Assembly: GCA_023415825.1 (NCBI GenBank)
Contig: JAEZJF010000010.1
Location: 1-64,000, forward strand
Direction: 5' to 3'
DNA from: Bacillota bacterium
GTDB taxonomy: Bacteria > Bacillota > Clostridia > DSM-8532
Length of the DNA: 64,000 bases
Shown here: positions 1-7,665 of the stretch, piece by piece
Position numbering within the stretch: position 1 is the stretch's first letter
Layout: every line of letters begins with the position of its first letter
Made by a program: the position numbers and the translations under genes
The notes under the pieces: generated by a model
The model's database searches: none
What the model was told of the DNA's origin: nothing
What the model saw: only the letters and a program-made list of their open reading frames with translations

Positions 1-20
1 CATATTTAATTCAATCCTCC
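1..20 (-). other. Possible 5' end of a leftward gene
   Basis: Read on the minus strand, the first three bases of the window form an ATG. A GGAGG sequence (complement of 16-20) lies 12 bases upstream of it. This could be the start codon and ribosome-binding site of a gene that runs off the left edge. Only the start codon would lie inside the window and the spacing is longer than ideal, so this is tentative. Confidence 0.25.
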
Positions 21-152
21 GCATTTTTTCACCCCGTGGTTTTTTTATGGGGTAATTATATACCGTTCCAATATTGAGACAAAATTACTAACGACTTTTA
101 AAGACAATATCACAAACGGATCACAGAGGGGACAGGGTCGCCTTTTAGTACC

Positions 153-180
153 TTGACAATTACTATGAAAGAGGTATAAT
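153..180 (+). promoter_or_regulatory. Sigma-A-type promoter of the FMN riboswitch/ribU unit
   Basis: A perfect TTGACA (153-158) and a perfect TATAAT (175-180) are separated by 16 bases. Transcription should begin near 187, about 20 bases before the riboswitch. Confidence 0.85.
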
Positions 181-204
181 AGCATTAACTAAATACAATA
201 CAAT

Positions 205-399
205 CTTCAGGGCAGGGTGTGATTCCCTACCGGCGGTAATATGGTTTAAGCCATTAGCCCGCGAGCTAAGGAGCAATCAAAGTATTAATTCCGTTTCTTC
301 CGGATCAGCCGGAAGATTTATCGGAAGTGAATTTTGATCATCTCTAAGCAGACCTGGTGTGATTCCGGGGCCGACAGTAAAGTCTGGATGAAAGAAGAT
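205..399 (+). ncRNA. FMN riboswitch (RFN element)
   Basis: The sequence carries the conserved RFN blocks: the opening CTTCAGGGCAGGGTG with GATTCCCTACCGGCGG, the block AGCCCGCGAGC, and the closing GGTGTGATTCCGGGGCCGAC with AGTCTGGATGAAAGAAG. FMN binding to this family switches off downstream riboflavin genes. A terminator follows directly and then a riboflavin transporter gene, so the mechanism is most likely transcription attenuation. The variable arm (about 285-345) contains its own small hairpin. Confidence 0.95.
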
Positions 400-421
400 T
401 ATAGAAATAGACTATAGTTCG

Positions 422-451
422 TTCCCCTGAGATTGCTTTGGGGAATTTTTT
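422..451 (+). terminator. Riboswitch-controlled intrinsic terminator
   Basis: TTCCCC (422-427) can pair with GGGGAA (440-445), followed by a run of T. It sits between the FMN aptamer and ribU, the expected place for the expression platform that ends transcription when FMN is bound. Confidence 0.8.
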
Positions 452-519
452 ATTGCCTTTGAAGCGTCTCAGACCTCAGATTGTATTGTAAAAACAAATT
501 TTTAGGAGTGTTTGTTTTT

Positions 520-1056
520 ATGAAAATCGGGGTCAGAAAAATGTGTACCATGGCTATCTTAGCCGCATTATCATTGGTTCTTTTGTTCATTCTCCATTTC
601 CCGATTATCCCCGCTGCACCATGGCTTGAATATGATCCGGCCGATATTCCTATCTTGATAGGGGGCTTCGTTTATGGTCCCATTGCCGGAATCATTATCA
701 CCGTCATTGCCTCATTGGTTCAAGCATTAACCATCAGTGCTTCATCCGGATGGGTTGGTTTTGTCATGCATGTCATTGCAACCGGAACCCTGGTAGCGGT
801 AAGCTCAACCTATTACAAATTTCATAAGACCCATCAAGGTGCTTTAATCGCATTGATTCTCGGGTGCCTTTCGATGGCGGCTATCATGATACCCACCAAT
901 CTTATTTTTACCGTTAATTTCTTTAAACAGCCCCTAGAGCTTGTTAAAGCCAGTATAATCCCTATACTTATTCCATTCAATCTTATTAAATCCGGTGCTA
1001 ACTCAATCATTGTTTTGCTGATCTACAAAACGATTCGCAAAGTTGTAAAAGAATAA
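520..1056 (+). CDS. ribU: Riboflavin ECF transporter substrate-binding subunit RibU
   Basis: A 178-residue integral membrane protein with about six hydrophobic segments, the usual size of an ECF S component. It would bind riboflavin and import it together with the shared EcfA-EcfA'-EcfT module, which is not in this window. The N-terminal region has the RibU-like stretch with EYDPADIP and GGFVYGP. I start it at the ATG at 520 because AGGAG lies 12 bases upstream; a longer frame from a TTG at 481 adds 13 non-conserved residues and lacks a ribosome-binding site. It is preceded by an FMN riboswitch and terminator, which supports riboflavin as the substrate and predicts repression by FMN. It appears to be monocistronic. 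Confidence 0.92.
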   Translation: MKIGVRKMCTMAILAALSLVLLFILHFPIIPAAPWLEYDPADIPILIGGFVYGPIAGIIITVIASLVQALTISASSGWVGFVMHVIATGTLVAVSSTYYKFHKTHQGALIALILGCLSMAAIMIPTNLIFTVNFFKQPLELVKASIIPILIPFNLIKSGANSIIVLLIYKTIRKVVKE

Positions 1057-1119
1057 GTCTTATTGGGGATAGTTCCCGTTGTTGAAAACATGAATGATCC
1101 CCATTCTGCTATGGGTCAT

Positions 1120-1197
1120 GGCTTGTGGTGCAATTTGCGCGCCTCTGGTAACGGGTCTAGACTTGAGGTGCGTTCCTGACATAACGCACCTCTGGTA
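1120..1197 (+). repeat. Dispersed palindromic repeat, two copies in tandem
   Basis: Two adjacent copies of the repeat family seen through the window. The first is degenerate (GGGTCATGGCTTGTGGTGC, ending GCGCCTCTGGTA). The second carries a clean 10-base inverted repeat, GAGGTGCGTT (1165-1174) with AACGCACCTC (1183-1192). They occupy the ribU-eno gap, which has no gene. Related copies lie near 3.9, 11.2, 25.2, 43.8, 57.9 and 60.2 kb. Confidence 0.65.
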
Positions 1198-1242
1198 TAG
1201 AGATACTAATTTATGTCAAGAATACATACTGATTTGGGCCTG

Positions 1243-1271
1243 CTTAAGCTGATGTCATATGTCAGCTTAAG
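1243..1271. repeat. Perfect 10-base inverted repeat upstream of eno
   Basis: CTTAAGCTGA (1243-1252) and TCAGCTTAAG (1262-1271) are separated by 9 bases, with GGCC flanking both arms. No T run follows, so it is not an obvious terminator. It lies 35 bases upstream of the -35 box proposed for eno and could be an operator or a leftover hairpin. Confidence 0.6.
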
Positions 1272-1305
1272 TTGGCCAAAAATACTGATAATGGGAGATA
1301 CTCTC

Positions 1306-1334
1306 TTTACAATTCAGGTATCTTCATGTATGCT
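1306..1334 (+). promoter_or_regulatory. Probable promoter of eno
   Basis: TTTACA (1306-1311) and TATGCT (1329-1334) are separated by 17 bases, each one or two mismatches from the sigma-A consensus. The predicted leader before the eno start codon is about 40 bases. Confidence 0.55.
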
Positions 1335-1380
1335 AATAGGTGGTTATTAATTTAACAAACAATGGAAAGGAGTTTATCAT

Positions 1381-2700
1381 ATGAAACAATATCTTGAAAT
1401 TGAAAATGTATTTGGAAGAGAAATTCTTGACTCCCGCGGAAACCCAACAGTTGAAGTGGAAGTTATTGTTGAAGGCGGCTTTATTGGCCGCGCAGCTGTT
1501 CCTTCAGGAGCATCAACCGGCGCTTTTGAGGCTGTCGAATTACGCGACGGCGATAAGGGACGTTATTTGGGCAAGGGCGTTGAAAAGGCCGTTGAAAATG
1601 TCAATGAAATCATTGCACCCGAAATTGTAGGCATGAACGTTTTTGACCAGATTCTGATTGACAAGACCATGATCGCTCTTGATGGCACACACAACAAGAG
1701 CAAGTTAGGCGCAAATGCTATTCTCGGTGTTTCCCTCGCTGTTGCTAAGGCAGCTGCTGAGGCTCTGGGCCTTTCACTTTACCAGTATATCGGCGGAACT
1801 AACTCAAAGATTCTTCCTGTCCCAATGATGAATATCATCAATGGCGGCAAGCATGCTGATAACTCTGTTACTATCCAGGAATTCATGATTATGCCCGTTG
1901 GTGCTGAAAGCTTTAAGCAGGCTCTCCAATGGTGTGCAGAAATCTTCCACAACCTAAAGAGTGTTTTAAAGAGCAAGGGCTATTCCACAGCTGTTGGTGA
2001 CGAAGGTGGATTTGCTCCAAACCTTAAGTCCGACGAGGAAGCTATCCAGGTTATTCTTGAAGCGGTTGTAAAGGCTGGCTTTAAGCCTGGCGAACAATTC
2101 CGAATCGCCATCGATGCTGCTGCTACCGAGATGTATGAGGAAGCCAAAGCTAAGGGCAAGGAAGGCATGTATTACTGGTGGAAAGCTGACAAGTGGATGA
2201 CCAAGGCTGAAATGGTTGGTTTCTGGGAAGATATGTGCAGCAAATACCCCATTATATCCGTTGAAGATGGCGTAGGCGAAGAAGACTGGGAAGCTTGGAA
2301 GCTCCTTACCGACAAGCTGGGCAAGAAGGTTCAGCTCGTGGGTGATGATCTCTTTGTTACTAACACCGAGCGTCTTAAGAAGGGTATTGACCTGGGCGTT
2401 GCTAACTCCATCCTGATCAAGGTTAACCAGATCGGAACCCTGACCGAGACCCTTGAAGCTATTGAAATGGCTAACCGTGCTGGTTATACAGCAGTTACCT
2501 CTCACAGATCCGGTGAAACTGAGGATGCCACCATCGCTGACATCGCAGTTGCAACCAATTCCGGACAGATTAAGACCGGTGCTCCTTCCAGAACAGACCG
2601 TGTTGCTAAGTACAATCAGCTGCTTAGAATTGAAGAGGAGCTTGGTGAAGTCGCTGAATATCCCGGACTTGCCGCTTGGTTCAATCTGAAAAATAAGTAA
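1381..2700 (+). CDS. eno: Enolase (phosphopyruvate hydratase)
   Basis: Glycolytic and gluconeogenic enzyme that interconverts 2-phosphoglycerate and phosphoenolpyruvate, cytoplasmic and Mg2+-dependent. The 439 residues match the family length. Visible motifs are the mobile loop SGASTG near residue 42, GDEGGFAP with the catalytic Glu at 208, the Mg2+ ligand regions VEDG and GDDLFVTN, the catalytic Lys 347 in LIKVNQ, and SHRSGETED. AAAGGAG precedes the ATG. It stands alone, with its own promoter and a strong terminator, instead of following gap-pgk-tpi-gpm as in many Firmicutes. Confidence 0.98.
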   Translation: MKQYLEIENVFGREILDSRGNPTVEVEVIVEGGFIGRAAVPSGASTGAFEAVELRDGDKGRYLGKGVEKAVENVNEIIAPEIVGMNVFDQILIDKTMIALDGTHNKSKLGANAILGVSLAVAKAAAEALGLSLYQYIGGTNSKILPVPMMNIINGGKHADNSVTIQEFMIMPVGAESFKQALQWCAEIFHNLKSVLKSKGYSTAVGDEGGFAPNLKSDEEAIQVILEAVVKAGFKPGEQFRIAIDAAATEMYEEAKAKGKEGMYYWWKADKWMTKAEMVGFWEDMCSKYPIISVEDGVGEEDWEAWKLLTDKLGKKVQLVGDDLFVTNTERLKKGIDLGVANSILIKVNQIGTLTETLEAIEMANRAGYTAVTSHRSGETEDATIADIAVATNSGQIKTGAPSRTDRVAKYNQLLRIEEELGEVAEYPGLAAWFNLKNK

Positions 2701-2716
2701 TTGACCGTTTTCAGGA

Positions 2717-2749
2717 GACCGCGTACAATAAGTGTATGCGGTCTTTTTT
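2717..2749 (+). terminator. Intrinsic terminator after eno
   Basis: GACCGCGTACA (2717-2727) pairs with TGTATGCGGTC (2733-2743), with one G-T pair, and is followed by seven T. Confidence 0.92.
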
Positions 2750-2835
2750 CTACAAAATTTTTAACTAAATGCCACAGGACGGGCATCTGGACCATTACTT
2801 CAAGCGAATTACACAGAATTGAAGGAGAAATTGTT

Positions 2836-3786
2836 ATGGCAAGTAAGAACCTGAAAGAATTTGCTGCATCTCTGGGTTTTGAGAACAAGAACAATCGTTT
2901 TTTTGGAGACTATCGTGGCTACTGTATCACCTTGTCGGAAAGCAGCGGAAGGAAAAACCTCATTATTGGTATGTCACTACCAAGAGATGATTCACGTCTA
3001 AATCAGATTGTTGAATTCATTGAGAACAACAAAAAAGAGAGCAGGATTGTTGAATACTCAATTCATCCCTCTCATGTCTCCATTGCGATTCAGGATGTAA
3101 AGGGTGTTATCGAACGTCTGACAAAGCTTATGGATGATGGAATTAAGCTGCTTATGGAAAAGGGTATACCGGGTAATTCGATCTGTTGGTATTGTAATGC
3201 ACAGATAACAAGTGGGGCTGAAAAAGTTCAGGTTAATGAAGCCGTTGTTCCCATGCACAGTGGCTGTGTGGAAAGTTTTAGTCAGCATGTTGAACAAGCC
3301 GCAGAAGAATTTCACAAGGAACAGAAAAACTACGGCCGCGGGTTCATTGGGGCACTTATTGGTGGTATTGTTGGGGCTATTCCGTGGGTTGTTGTCTACT
3401 TACTAGGGTATTTATATGCTGTTTTAGGCATTCTTATTGGATTTGCCTCTAAAAAAGGTTATGAGATATTTGGTGGTAAGCCGGGTAAAGCTAAGGCGTG
3501 GATGGTTCTTTTTGTTGTCATTGTAGTAGTCTTTGTCGGCCAGTTCATTGGAGATGTTGTTGAACTAAACAAACTGTTTCAAGAAGAAGGCCTTACGGAT
3601 TATGAACTATCCGATGTAATTGAATACCATAAAATATTAATTCAAGAAGAGGCAGAATATAGGGCCATAATAATTGAAAACTTGATTAAAGGTTTAGCAT
3701 TTGCAATAGCAGGAGCAGTAGGTATCTTCATTGAATTAAAAAAAGAGGGTAAAGGAAATATCGCTACTGTGAAACGGTTGTCCTAG
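2836..3786 (+). CDS. Unknown membrane protein with a CxxC...HxxC zinc-ribbon-like motif
   Basis: A 316-residue protein of unknown function. I start it at the ATG at 2836, which has AAGGAG 8 bases upstream; the longer open frame would begin inside the eno terminator. Residues 1-110 are soluble. A likely metal site follows: CWYC near residues 117-120, then HSGC about 25 residues later. Residues about 175-205 form one hydrophobic hairpin rich in Gly, and two further spans lie near 220-240 and 285-305. The layout of a cytosolic N-terminal part, a zinc-ribbon-like element and a membrane domain is clear, but I recognise no family. It is not in an operon. Confidence 0.7.
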   Translation: MASKNLKEFAASLGFENKNNRFFGDYRGYCITLSESSGRKNLIIGMSLPRDDSRLNQIVEFIENNKKESRIVEYSIHPSHVSIAIQDVKGVIERLTKLMDDGIKLLMEKGIPGNSICWYCNAQITSGAEKVQVNEAVVPMHSGCVESFSQHVEQAAEEFHKEQKNYGRGFIGALIGGIVGAIPWVVVYLLGYLYAVLGILIGFASKKGYEIFGGKPGKAKAWMVLFVVIVVVFVGQFIGDVVELNKLFQEEGLTDYELSDVIEYHKILIQEEAEYRAIIIENLIKGLAFAIAGAVGIFIELKKEGKGNIATVKRLS

Positions 3787-3854
3787 GTACATAATTTTTA
3801 GTACTCGGTTTGCTTAAGGAATATGTTTAGGATTAGCTAAATAAAACACAATAA

Positions 3855-3887
3855 CAAGGATGCTGGTTCAGAGGGTCAGCATCCTTG
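3855..3887. terminator. Hairpin between convergent genes
   Basis: A perfect 11-base stem, CAAGGATGCTG (3855-3865) with CAGCATCCTTG (3877-3887). The T content is modest on both sides. It lies between a rightward and a leftward gene and probably terminates transcription from both. Confidence 0.65.
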
Positions 3888-3905
3888 TTGCATTCAAAAA
3901 GGAGA

Positions 3906-3955
3906 GCCGCTCCAGCCATGTGGTGCGTTCCAGTCGGACCGCACCTCTATTGCCC
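3906..3955 (+). repeat. Dispersed palindromic repeat copy reaching a stop codon
   Basis: The copy contains CATGTGGTGCGTTCC and the inverted arm CGCACCTCTATTG. The stem is GGTGCG with CGCACC. The end of the repeat overlaps the TAG stop (3947-3949, minus strand) of the leftward DUF4363 gene and its last codons, so the element may have set the end of that protein. Confidence 0.6.
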
Positions 3956-4312
3956 CAATTCCTCCCAATGATCATAGGCTTCCTTCAATTCCATTAAAGC
4001 GCTGGATTTGTCTTGAGCAAGAACAGCGCCTCGAAGGCGTGCAATATTAGTACTGAAAAAATTGATTTCGTCTCTTTCTGAACTGAACTGAACACGCCTT
4101 ACAATTCTTTTCCATAAGGCTACAAGATCTTCGGTCAGGCTTGATGCTTGCTCCCATTTGCCTTGCTCAACACTTTCTATAAGCTGATCAATGGCTTTGG
4201 GGACGTCATCATCCTTTCCCAATGGCTTTTTTAAAAAATCACCGCTTAACATAATCAATACAAAAATAGCCAATGTAACAATTGGAATAGCTATCACCAT
4301 TAATTTTCTCAT
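3947..4312 (-). CDS. DUF4363-type membrane-anchored protein
   Basis: A 121-residue protein with one N-terminal hydrophobic segment (residues 4-22) followed by a helical, charged domain ending DHWEELGQ. This matches the short DUF4363 proteins that commonly follow DUF421 (YetF-type) genes in spore-forming Firmicutes. The function of the family is not established. It starts 9 bases after the stop of the DUF421 gene, so the two are almost certainly co-transcribed, and it would sit on the outer face of the membrane. Its last codons overlap a dispersed repeat. Confidence 0.75.
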   Translation of the reverse strand: MRKLMVIAIPIVTLAIFVLIMLSGDFLKKPLGKDDDVPKAIDQLIESVEQGKWEQASSLTEDLVALWKRIVRRVQFSSERDEINFFSTNIARLRGAVLAQDKSSALMELKEAYDHWEELGQ

Positions 4313-4321
4313 AAATTTCTC

Positions 4322-5050
4322 CTAAAAGGGTCCTTTAAAGTCTCCAATATCCAGGACCTTATGAATATGATCTTCATATTTATCAATATAGATGCTTCCT
4401 CCAGGATCCATTGTCACCAGGAATACTTCTGATATATCGTTAATGCCTTTCATTTTTAGTTCATTCATGAGCCAAGCCTTATCTTTGTTAAGCTGCCTTA
4501 AATTTTCTTCTATCAATATGCCGTCGTAGACCAATTCGGTGCTGATACCCGAGTCTTTCACCTGGATATTCATATCGTTGGGGGTCAAGGGCTGGTATTC
4601 AGGTTTCTTTAAAATAGATAACTGACCATTGGGTTCTAGAATCGCAAAATCCACCTGATTCACATCGAAGACTCCCTGATTTCTAAGGAGCTCCAAAATA
4701 TCGGAAATCCTGTATTTTGCTTTTTTCAAAACGTTTTCCATGATTTTTCCGCTCATGATGACGATGACAGGTTCACCTTCCAAACACTTAGCAGCATAAC
4801 GCCATTTTAAGGTGATGACCTCCATCAGGTAACCCAGAGCGGCCCAGGTGATCAGGCCTACCCAATGGGGCCACGCTCTGCTGGATAAATCTGTGGTAGT
4901 GGAAGCAGCAATGGAGCCTATTGTTATGCCCAGAACATAATCAAAAAACGTAAGTTGGCTGATCTGTTCTTTTCCTATGATTCTTGTAAATATAAGGAGA
5001 GAGAAAAATGCAATGATAGATCGTACTAAAACTACTAACCCTTCATTCAA
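4322..5050 (-). CDS. DUF421 (YetF-like) membrane protein
   Basis: This protein has three N-terminal membrane spans carrying the family signature around RIIGKEQISQLTFFDYVLGITIG, here split as GKEQISQL and FFDYVLGITIGS. A cytosolic YetF-type domain follows, with RISDILELLRNQG and the duplicated fold at the C terminus. The family is linked to spore and membrane stress functions in bacilli but has no firm biochemical role. I prefer the TTG at 5050, which gives 242 residues beginning with the conserved NEGLVVLVRS and has AAGGGG about 11 bases upstream. An ATG at 5077 would add nine residues but has no good ribosome-binding site. It leads an operon with the DUF4363 gene. Confidence 0.85.
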   Translation of the reverse strand: MNEGLVVLVRSIIAFFSLLIFTRIIGKEQISQLTFFDYVLGITIGSIAASTTTDLSSRAWPHWVGLITWAALGYLMEVITLKWRYAAKCLEGEPVIVIMSGKIMENVLKKAKYRISDILELLRNQGVFDVNQVDFAILEPNGQLSILKKPEYQPLTPNDMNIQVKDSGISTELVYDGILIEENLRQLNKDKAWLMNELKMKGINDISEVFLVTMDPGGSIYIDKYEDHIHKVLDIGDFKGPF

Positions 5051-5236
5051 AGGTAAAATCACCCCTTGAGCCTTCATATATTATGACCCTATTGTTTATC
5101 ACAAATGAATCTTTATGCGGGTGTTCATAAGATTTCTTACCTGGTTGATCAACTTGTCCATGGTTTCTGACGGAGTAGGCGGTAGAAGAAACGACAAACT
5201 GTGATAAAAATGTATAAAATATAATATTATCTATTG

Positions 5237-5265
5237 TTGACAATTATAATTTAAAATGGTATATT
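5237..5265 (+). promoter_or_regulatory. Promoter of the Tad-like operon
   Basis: TTGACA (5237-5242) and TATATT (5260-5265) are separated by 17 bases in an AT-rich stretch, giving a leader of about 75 bases before the SSB-like gene. This close match to sigma-A consensus suggests transcription in growing cells rather than only in sporulation. Confidence 0.75.
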
Positions 5266-5348
5266 ATGAAAAGTCAGAAAAATGTCGAAATAAAGAACGT
5301 AATGAGCGGCAGTAGCATGCAGTCGATCATATTGAAAGGAGAATTCCT

Positions 5349-5777
5349 ATGATTATCACATCCGGAATTTTAGCAAGAGATATGAACCTCAAGCAGGTCC
5401 AGGTTAAGGGGAATCCCAGAGCAGTTCTTAATAATTGCATTTTCATCAAAGGAAAAGGAGAAAAGGATATCCCGGTATCCATCACTGCCTGGGGCGATTG
5501 GGCAGTATATATTGCGCAAAACTTTAAAAAGGGTGATCCCATCCATATCATCGGTGATGAGACACCGGAGCTGTACACAAGCGGAGAAAGCAAAATTGAT
5601 CTCTTGGGATGTGTGGTAAAAGCTGTTGTGGATGCTCAGGTGGTGACCACGGCGAACTCATTTTTCAAATCAATGGCTTCTGAGCTGTCAGGTAAGCAAA
5701 AAAGTGCAGGACATAGCGAGGAGAAGGTAGGCAGCCAAGGAGAAGAGATAGAGAATGATGAGGAAAAACAAATATAA
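5349..5777 (+). CDS. SSB-like OB-fold protein at the head of the Tad-like operon
   Basis: A 142-residue protein. Residues 1-105 look like a single-stranded DNA-binding OB fold: an initial strand ending ILARD, then IPVSITAWGDWAVYIAQNFKKGDPIHIIG, whose AWG...KKGDPI order is typical of SSB. The last 35 residues are a Glu/Lys/Ser-rich tail, but it lacks the DDDIPF-type tip of replicative SSB. It has a strong AAAGGAG and lies just downstream of a good promoter. Its 3' end overlaps the CpaB-like gene by 23 bases, so the two are translationally coupled. The presence of a DNA-binding-type protein at the head of a pilus locus is odd. It may be a paralogue of the housekeeping ssb recruited to another task. 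Confidence 0.75.
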   Translation: MIITSGILARDMNLKQVQVKGNPRAVLNNCIFIKGKGEKDIPVSITAWGDWAVYIAQNFKKGDPIHIIGDETPELYTSGESKIDLLGCVVKAVVDAQVVTTANSFFKSMASELSGKQKSAGHSEEKVGSQGEEIENDEEKQI

Positions 5778-6468
5778 AGGTATAGCCGGTCTGTTGATTA
5801 TGACGCTTGCACTTGTGGTCATGTATGTTTGGCTGATGTATGGCCAGAAGGCTCTTGCTTCAAATTCGGTGCTGGTCGCAAGCATGGATATTGAGCCGGG
5901 AACAATACTTGATCCTGGAACCCACTTTGTTATAAAGAATATTAGCAAGGATTGTCTTGTTTCCGGTTTTATGAATCAAACCGACCTCCCGTCTCTTGAC
6001 GGTCTTTCAGCCAATCAATTCATTCCCATGAATGCTCAGATAACCGGGCGCTTCTTTGAAAAGTCAGGGATTGTAGTAGCAAATGACAGATTCATTTTTA
6101 AAATACCAAACAGTTGGATTTATGCGGTACCTTCGTCCATTCGGAGGGGTGACGAGATTCTGATCTATGAAATTGATTCAAGGATTGACCAAGGTGTAAA
6201 TTTCTCGTCATCGGTTACGGAAGATGATCTTGAAACGTTTCAGGCAAAGCCAACTATTGAAATTAGCTCCCAAAAGCCAATTATTGAAACCACAGTGATT
6301 TATGTTAAGGATTCATCCAACCGTGAGGTGGTAGACGCGGACGATAGAAGCCGTTTGGATGGTACTTCACAAGTATCATCCATTGAAATTGTTTCAACCA
6401 GAGAAGACACTATCGCGCTTGAAAAGAAGGTCGCCGAAGGAAAGAAGCTTATTCTGGTTTATAGGTAA
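5755..6468 (+). CDS. CpaB/RcpC-like SAF-domain membrane protein
   Basis: A 237-residue protein with one membrane span (residues about 9-28) followed by a SAF-type domain with VASMDIEPGTIL and FIPMNAQITGRFF. In Tad systems CpaB (RcpC) is an envelope protein that helps assemble the pilus. Here there is no outer membrane, so it would sit on the outer face of the cell membrane. ATGATG at 5755 offers two start codons; AGGAG lies 13 bases upstream of the first. It overlaps the SSB-like gene and precedes the CpaE-like gene by 18 bases. Confidence 0.8.
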   Translation: MMRKNKYKGIAGLLIMTLALVVMYVWLMYGQKALASNSVLVASMDIEPGTILDPGTHFVIKNISKDCLVSGFMNQTDLPSLDGLSANQFIPMNAQITGRFFEKSGIVVANDRFIFKIPNSWIYAVPSSIRRGDEILIYEIDSRIDQGVNFSSSVTEDDLETFQAKPTIEISSQKPIIETTVIYVKDSSNREVVDADDRSRLDGTSQVSSIEIVSTREDTIALEKKVAEGKKLILVYR

Positions 6469-6486
6469 GGTAGGAGGACATAGCGC

Positions 6487-7665
6487 ATGAAACTGGATAT
6501 CCAGCTTATTTGCAATGATATTGATCTCTATAATACCTTTAATGGCAGTGGCTTTTTCAATAGCGTTAAGATAGGCGGCGTTCTTGATCTTAATGCTTCA
6601 TACGCCAATTTGATCCTCTCTGACAGAATTGTTGGCTACAGCGATCTTCTCAATTACCTGAACAGTAATCAGCTGAAGGCTTCCAAAATTTTTTATCTGC
6701 TTTCTTACACTCATAATGAAAGCCATATCAGTTCAATAATGGTTGTGCTGAAGGCTAAAAACATTATTGTCGTCCCCCCAAGGCTGACCGATAAACAGAT
6801 TCTTGAAAGGATATGCCAGGCGCTTGCCATTGATAAGATGGCTAACCGCAACGCCATTGCCTTTTTCGGAGCGGACAGCAAGGTGGGTACTACTATTACC
6901 GCTCAAGGCGCAGCCGAATGCTTGGCTGAAAATACTGTGCTAAAGGTAGGGCTCTTAAATCTTTCCGGTCAGCCTTCTTTCAACTATATGCAGGGTTCCG
7001 ATGGCTATGGCCTTGATATCATCAAAACAAAAATTTTCAATTTTGTTTTGTCTTCAGATGAGTTAAAGTCTGCTATGATTCAAAGGGGAGGTCTCTATGT
7101 CCTACCCTCTGCCAAAACCCTTACCGATCTTCGTTTCTATAAACCAAAGCATATTGAGTACCTCATTAATCTTGCCACCGGTTTATTTGATATTGTCGTC
7201 GTGGATGCGGGATATTACCCCAACAGCGGTCTGTATATCGGAGCTTTGAATGCTACTCAGCTGCGCTATATGGTAGCGACCCAGCAGGTGGCCTGCCGCG
7301 TCGCTTTTGATATGACAAAGGAACAACTGTTCAAGGTTCAGGATATTGACACGGGTTCCATGATGCTGGTTATAAATCGTTATTCGGAAGAGTTTAATCT
7401 GCCAAGCACCTACAAATTGGCTGAAGAATTCTACAAGATGATTCTGGCAGCTTATCTTCCAAATGTTCCGGGAGTGTTTTGGAAGACTGAATCAGAGAAA
7501 AGGTCCTTGAGAGGTTTTGATACCTTTTATGATGCACAGCTTCACGAGTTGGTCAGAGTTATAGCAACTCAACTCAATATTGATTATCTCCCAAGGGCAG
7601 TACCAAATAAAAAACGCTTCTTATCATCCTTTCATTCACTATTTAACTTGGGGACAAAGCAATGA
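6487..7665 (+). CDS. CpaE/TadZ-like MinD-family ATPase with a degenerate P-loop
   Basis: A 392-residue cytoplasmic protein. Residues 1-115 resemble the atypical receiver-like domain of CpaE/TadZ proteins, and residues 120-370 form a MinD/ParA-type ATPase fold. The deviant Walker A is FGADSKVGTT (about residues 128-137): it keeps the signature Lys but replaces the second, GKT-type Lys with Thr. DIVVVDAGYY near residue 238 is the Walker B-like strand. TadZ/CpaE proteins place the Tad machine at a cell site. The altered P-loop suggests weak or no ATP hydrolysis, as reported for some TadZ proteins. GTAGGAGGA precedes the ATG, and its stop overlaps the CpaF start in ATGA. Confidence 0.8.
   Translation: MKLDIQLICNDIDLYNTFNGSGFFNSVKIGGVLDLNASYANLILSDRIVGYSDLLNYLNSNQLKASKIFYLLSYTHNESHISSIMVVLKAKNIIVVPPRLTDKQILERICQALAIDKMANRNAIAFFGADSKVGTTITAQGAAECLAENTVLKVGLLNLSGQPSFNYMQGSDGYGLDIIKTKIFNFVLSSDELKSAMIQRGGLYVLPSAKTLTDLRFYKPKHIEYLINLATGLFDIVVVDAGYYPNSGLYIGALNATQLRYMVATQQVACRVAFDMTKEQLFKVQDIDTGSMMLVINRYSEEFNLPSTYKLAEEFYKMILAAYLPNVPGVFWKTESEKRSLRGFDTFYDAQLHELVRVIATQLNIDYLPRAVPNKKRFLSSFHSLFNLGTKQ

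Noticed and set aside
1966..2505. Long open frame on the minus strand inside eno
   Set aside because: It is antisense to a complete, highly conserved enolase and is explained by the codon bias of eno.
5043..5243. Short minus-strand frame before the DUF421 gene
   Set aside because: No ribosome-binding site; it overlaps the DUF421 start and lies in promoter-like AT-rich sequence.
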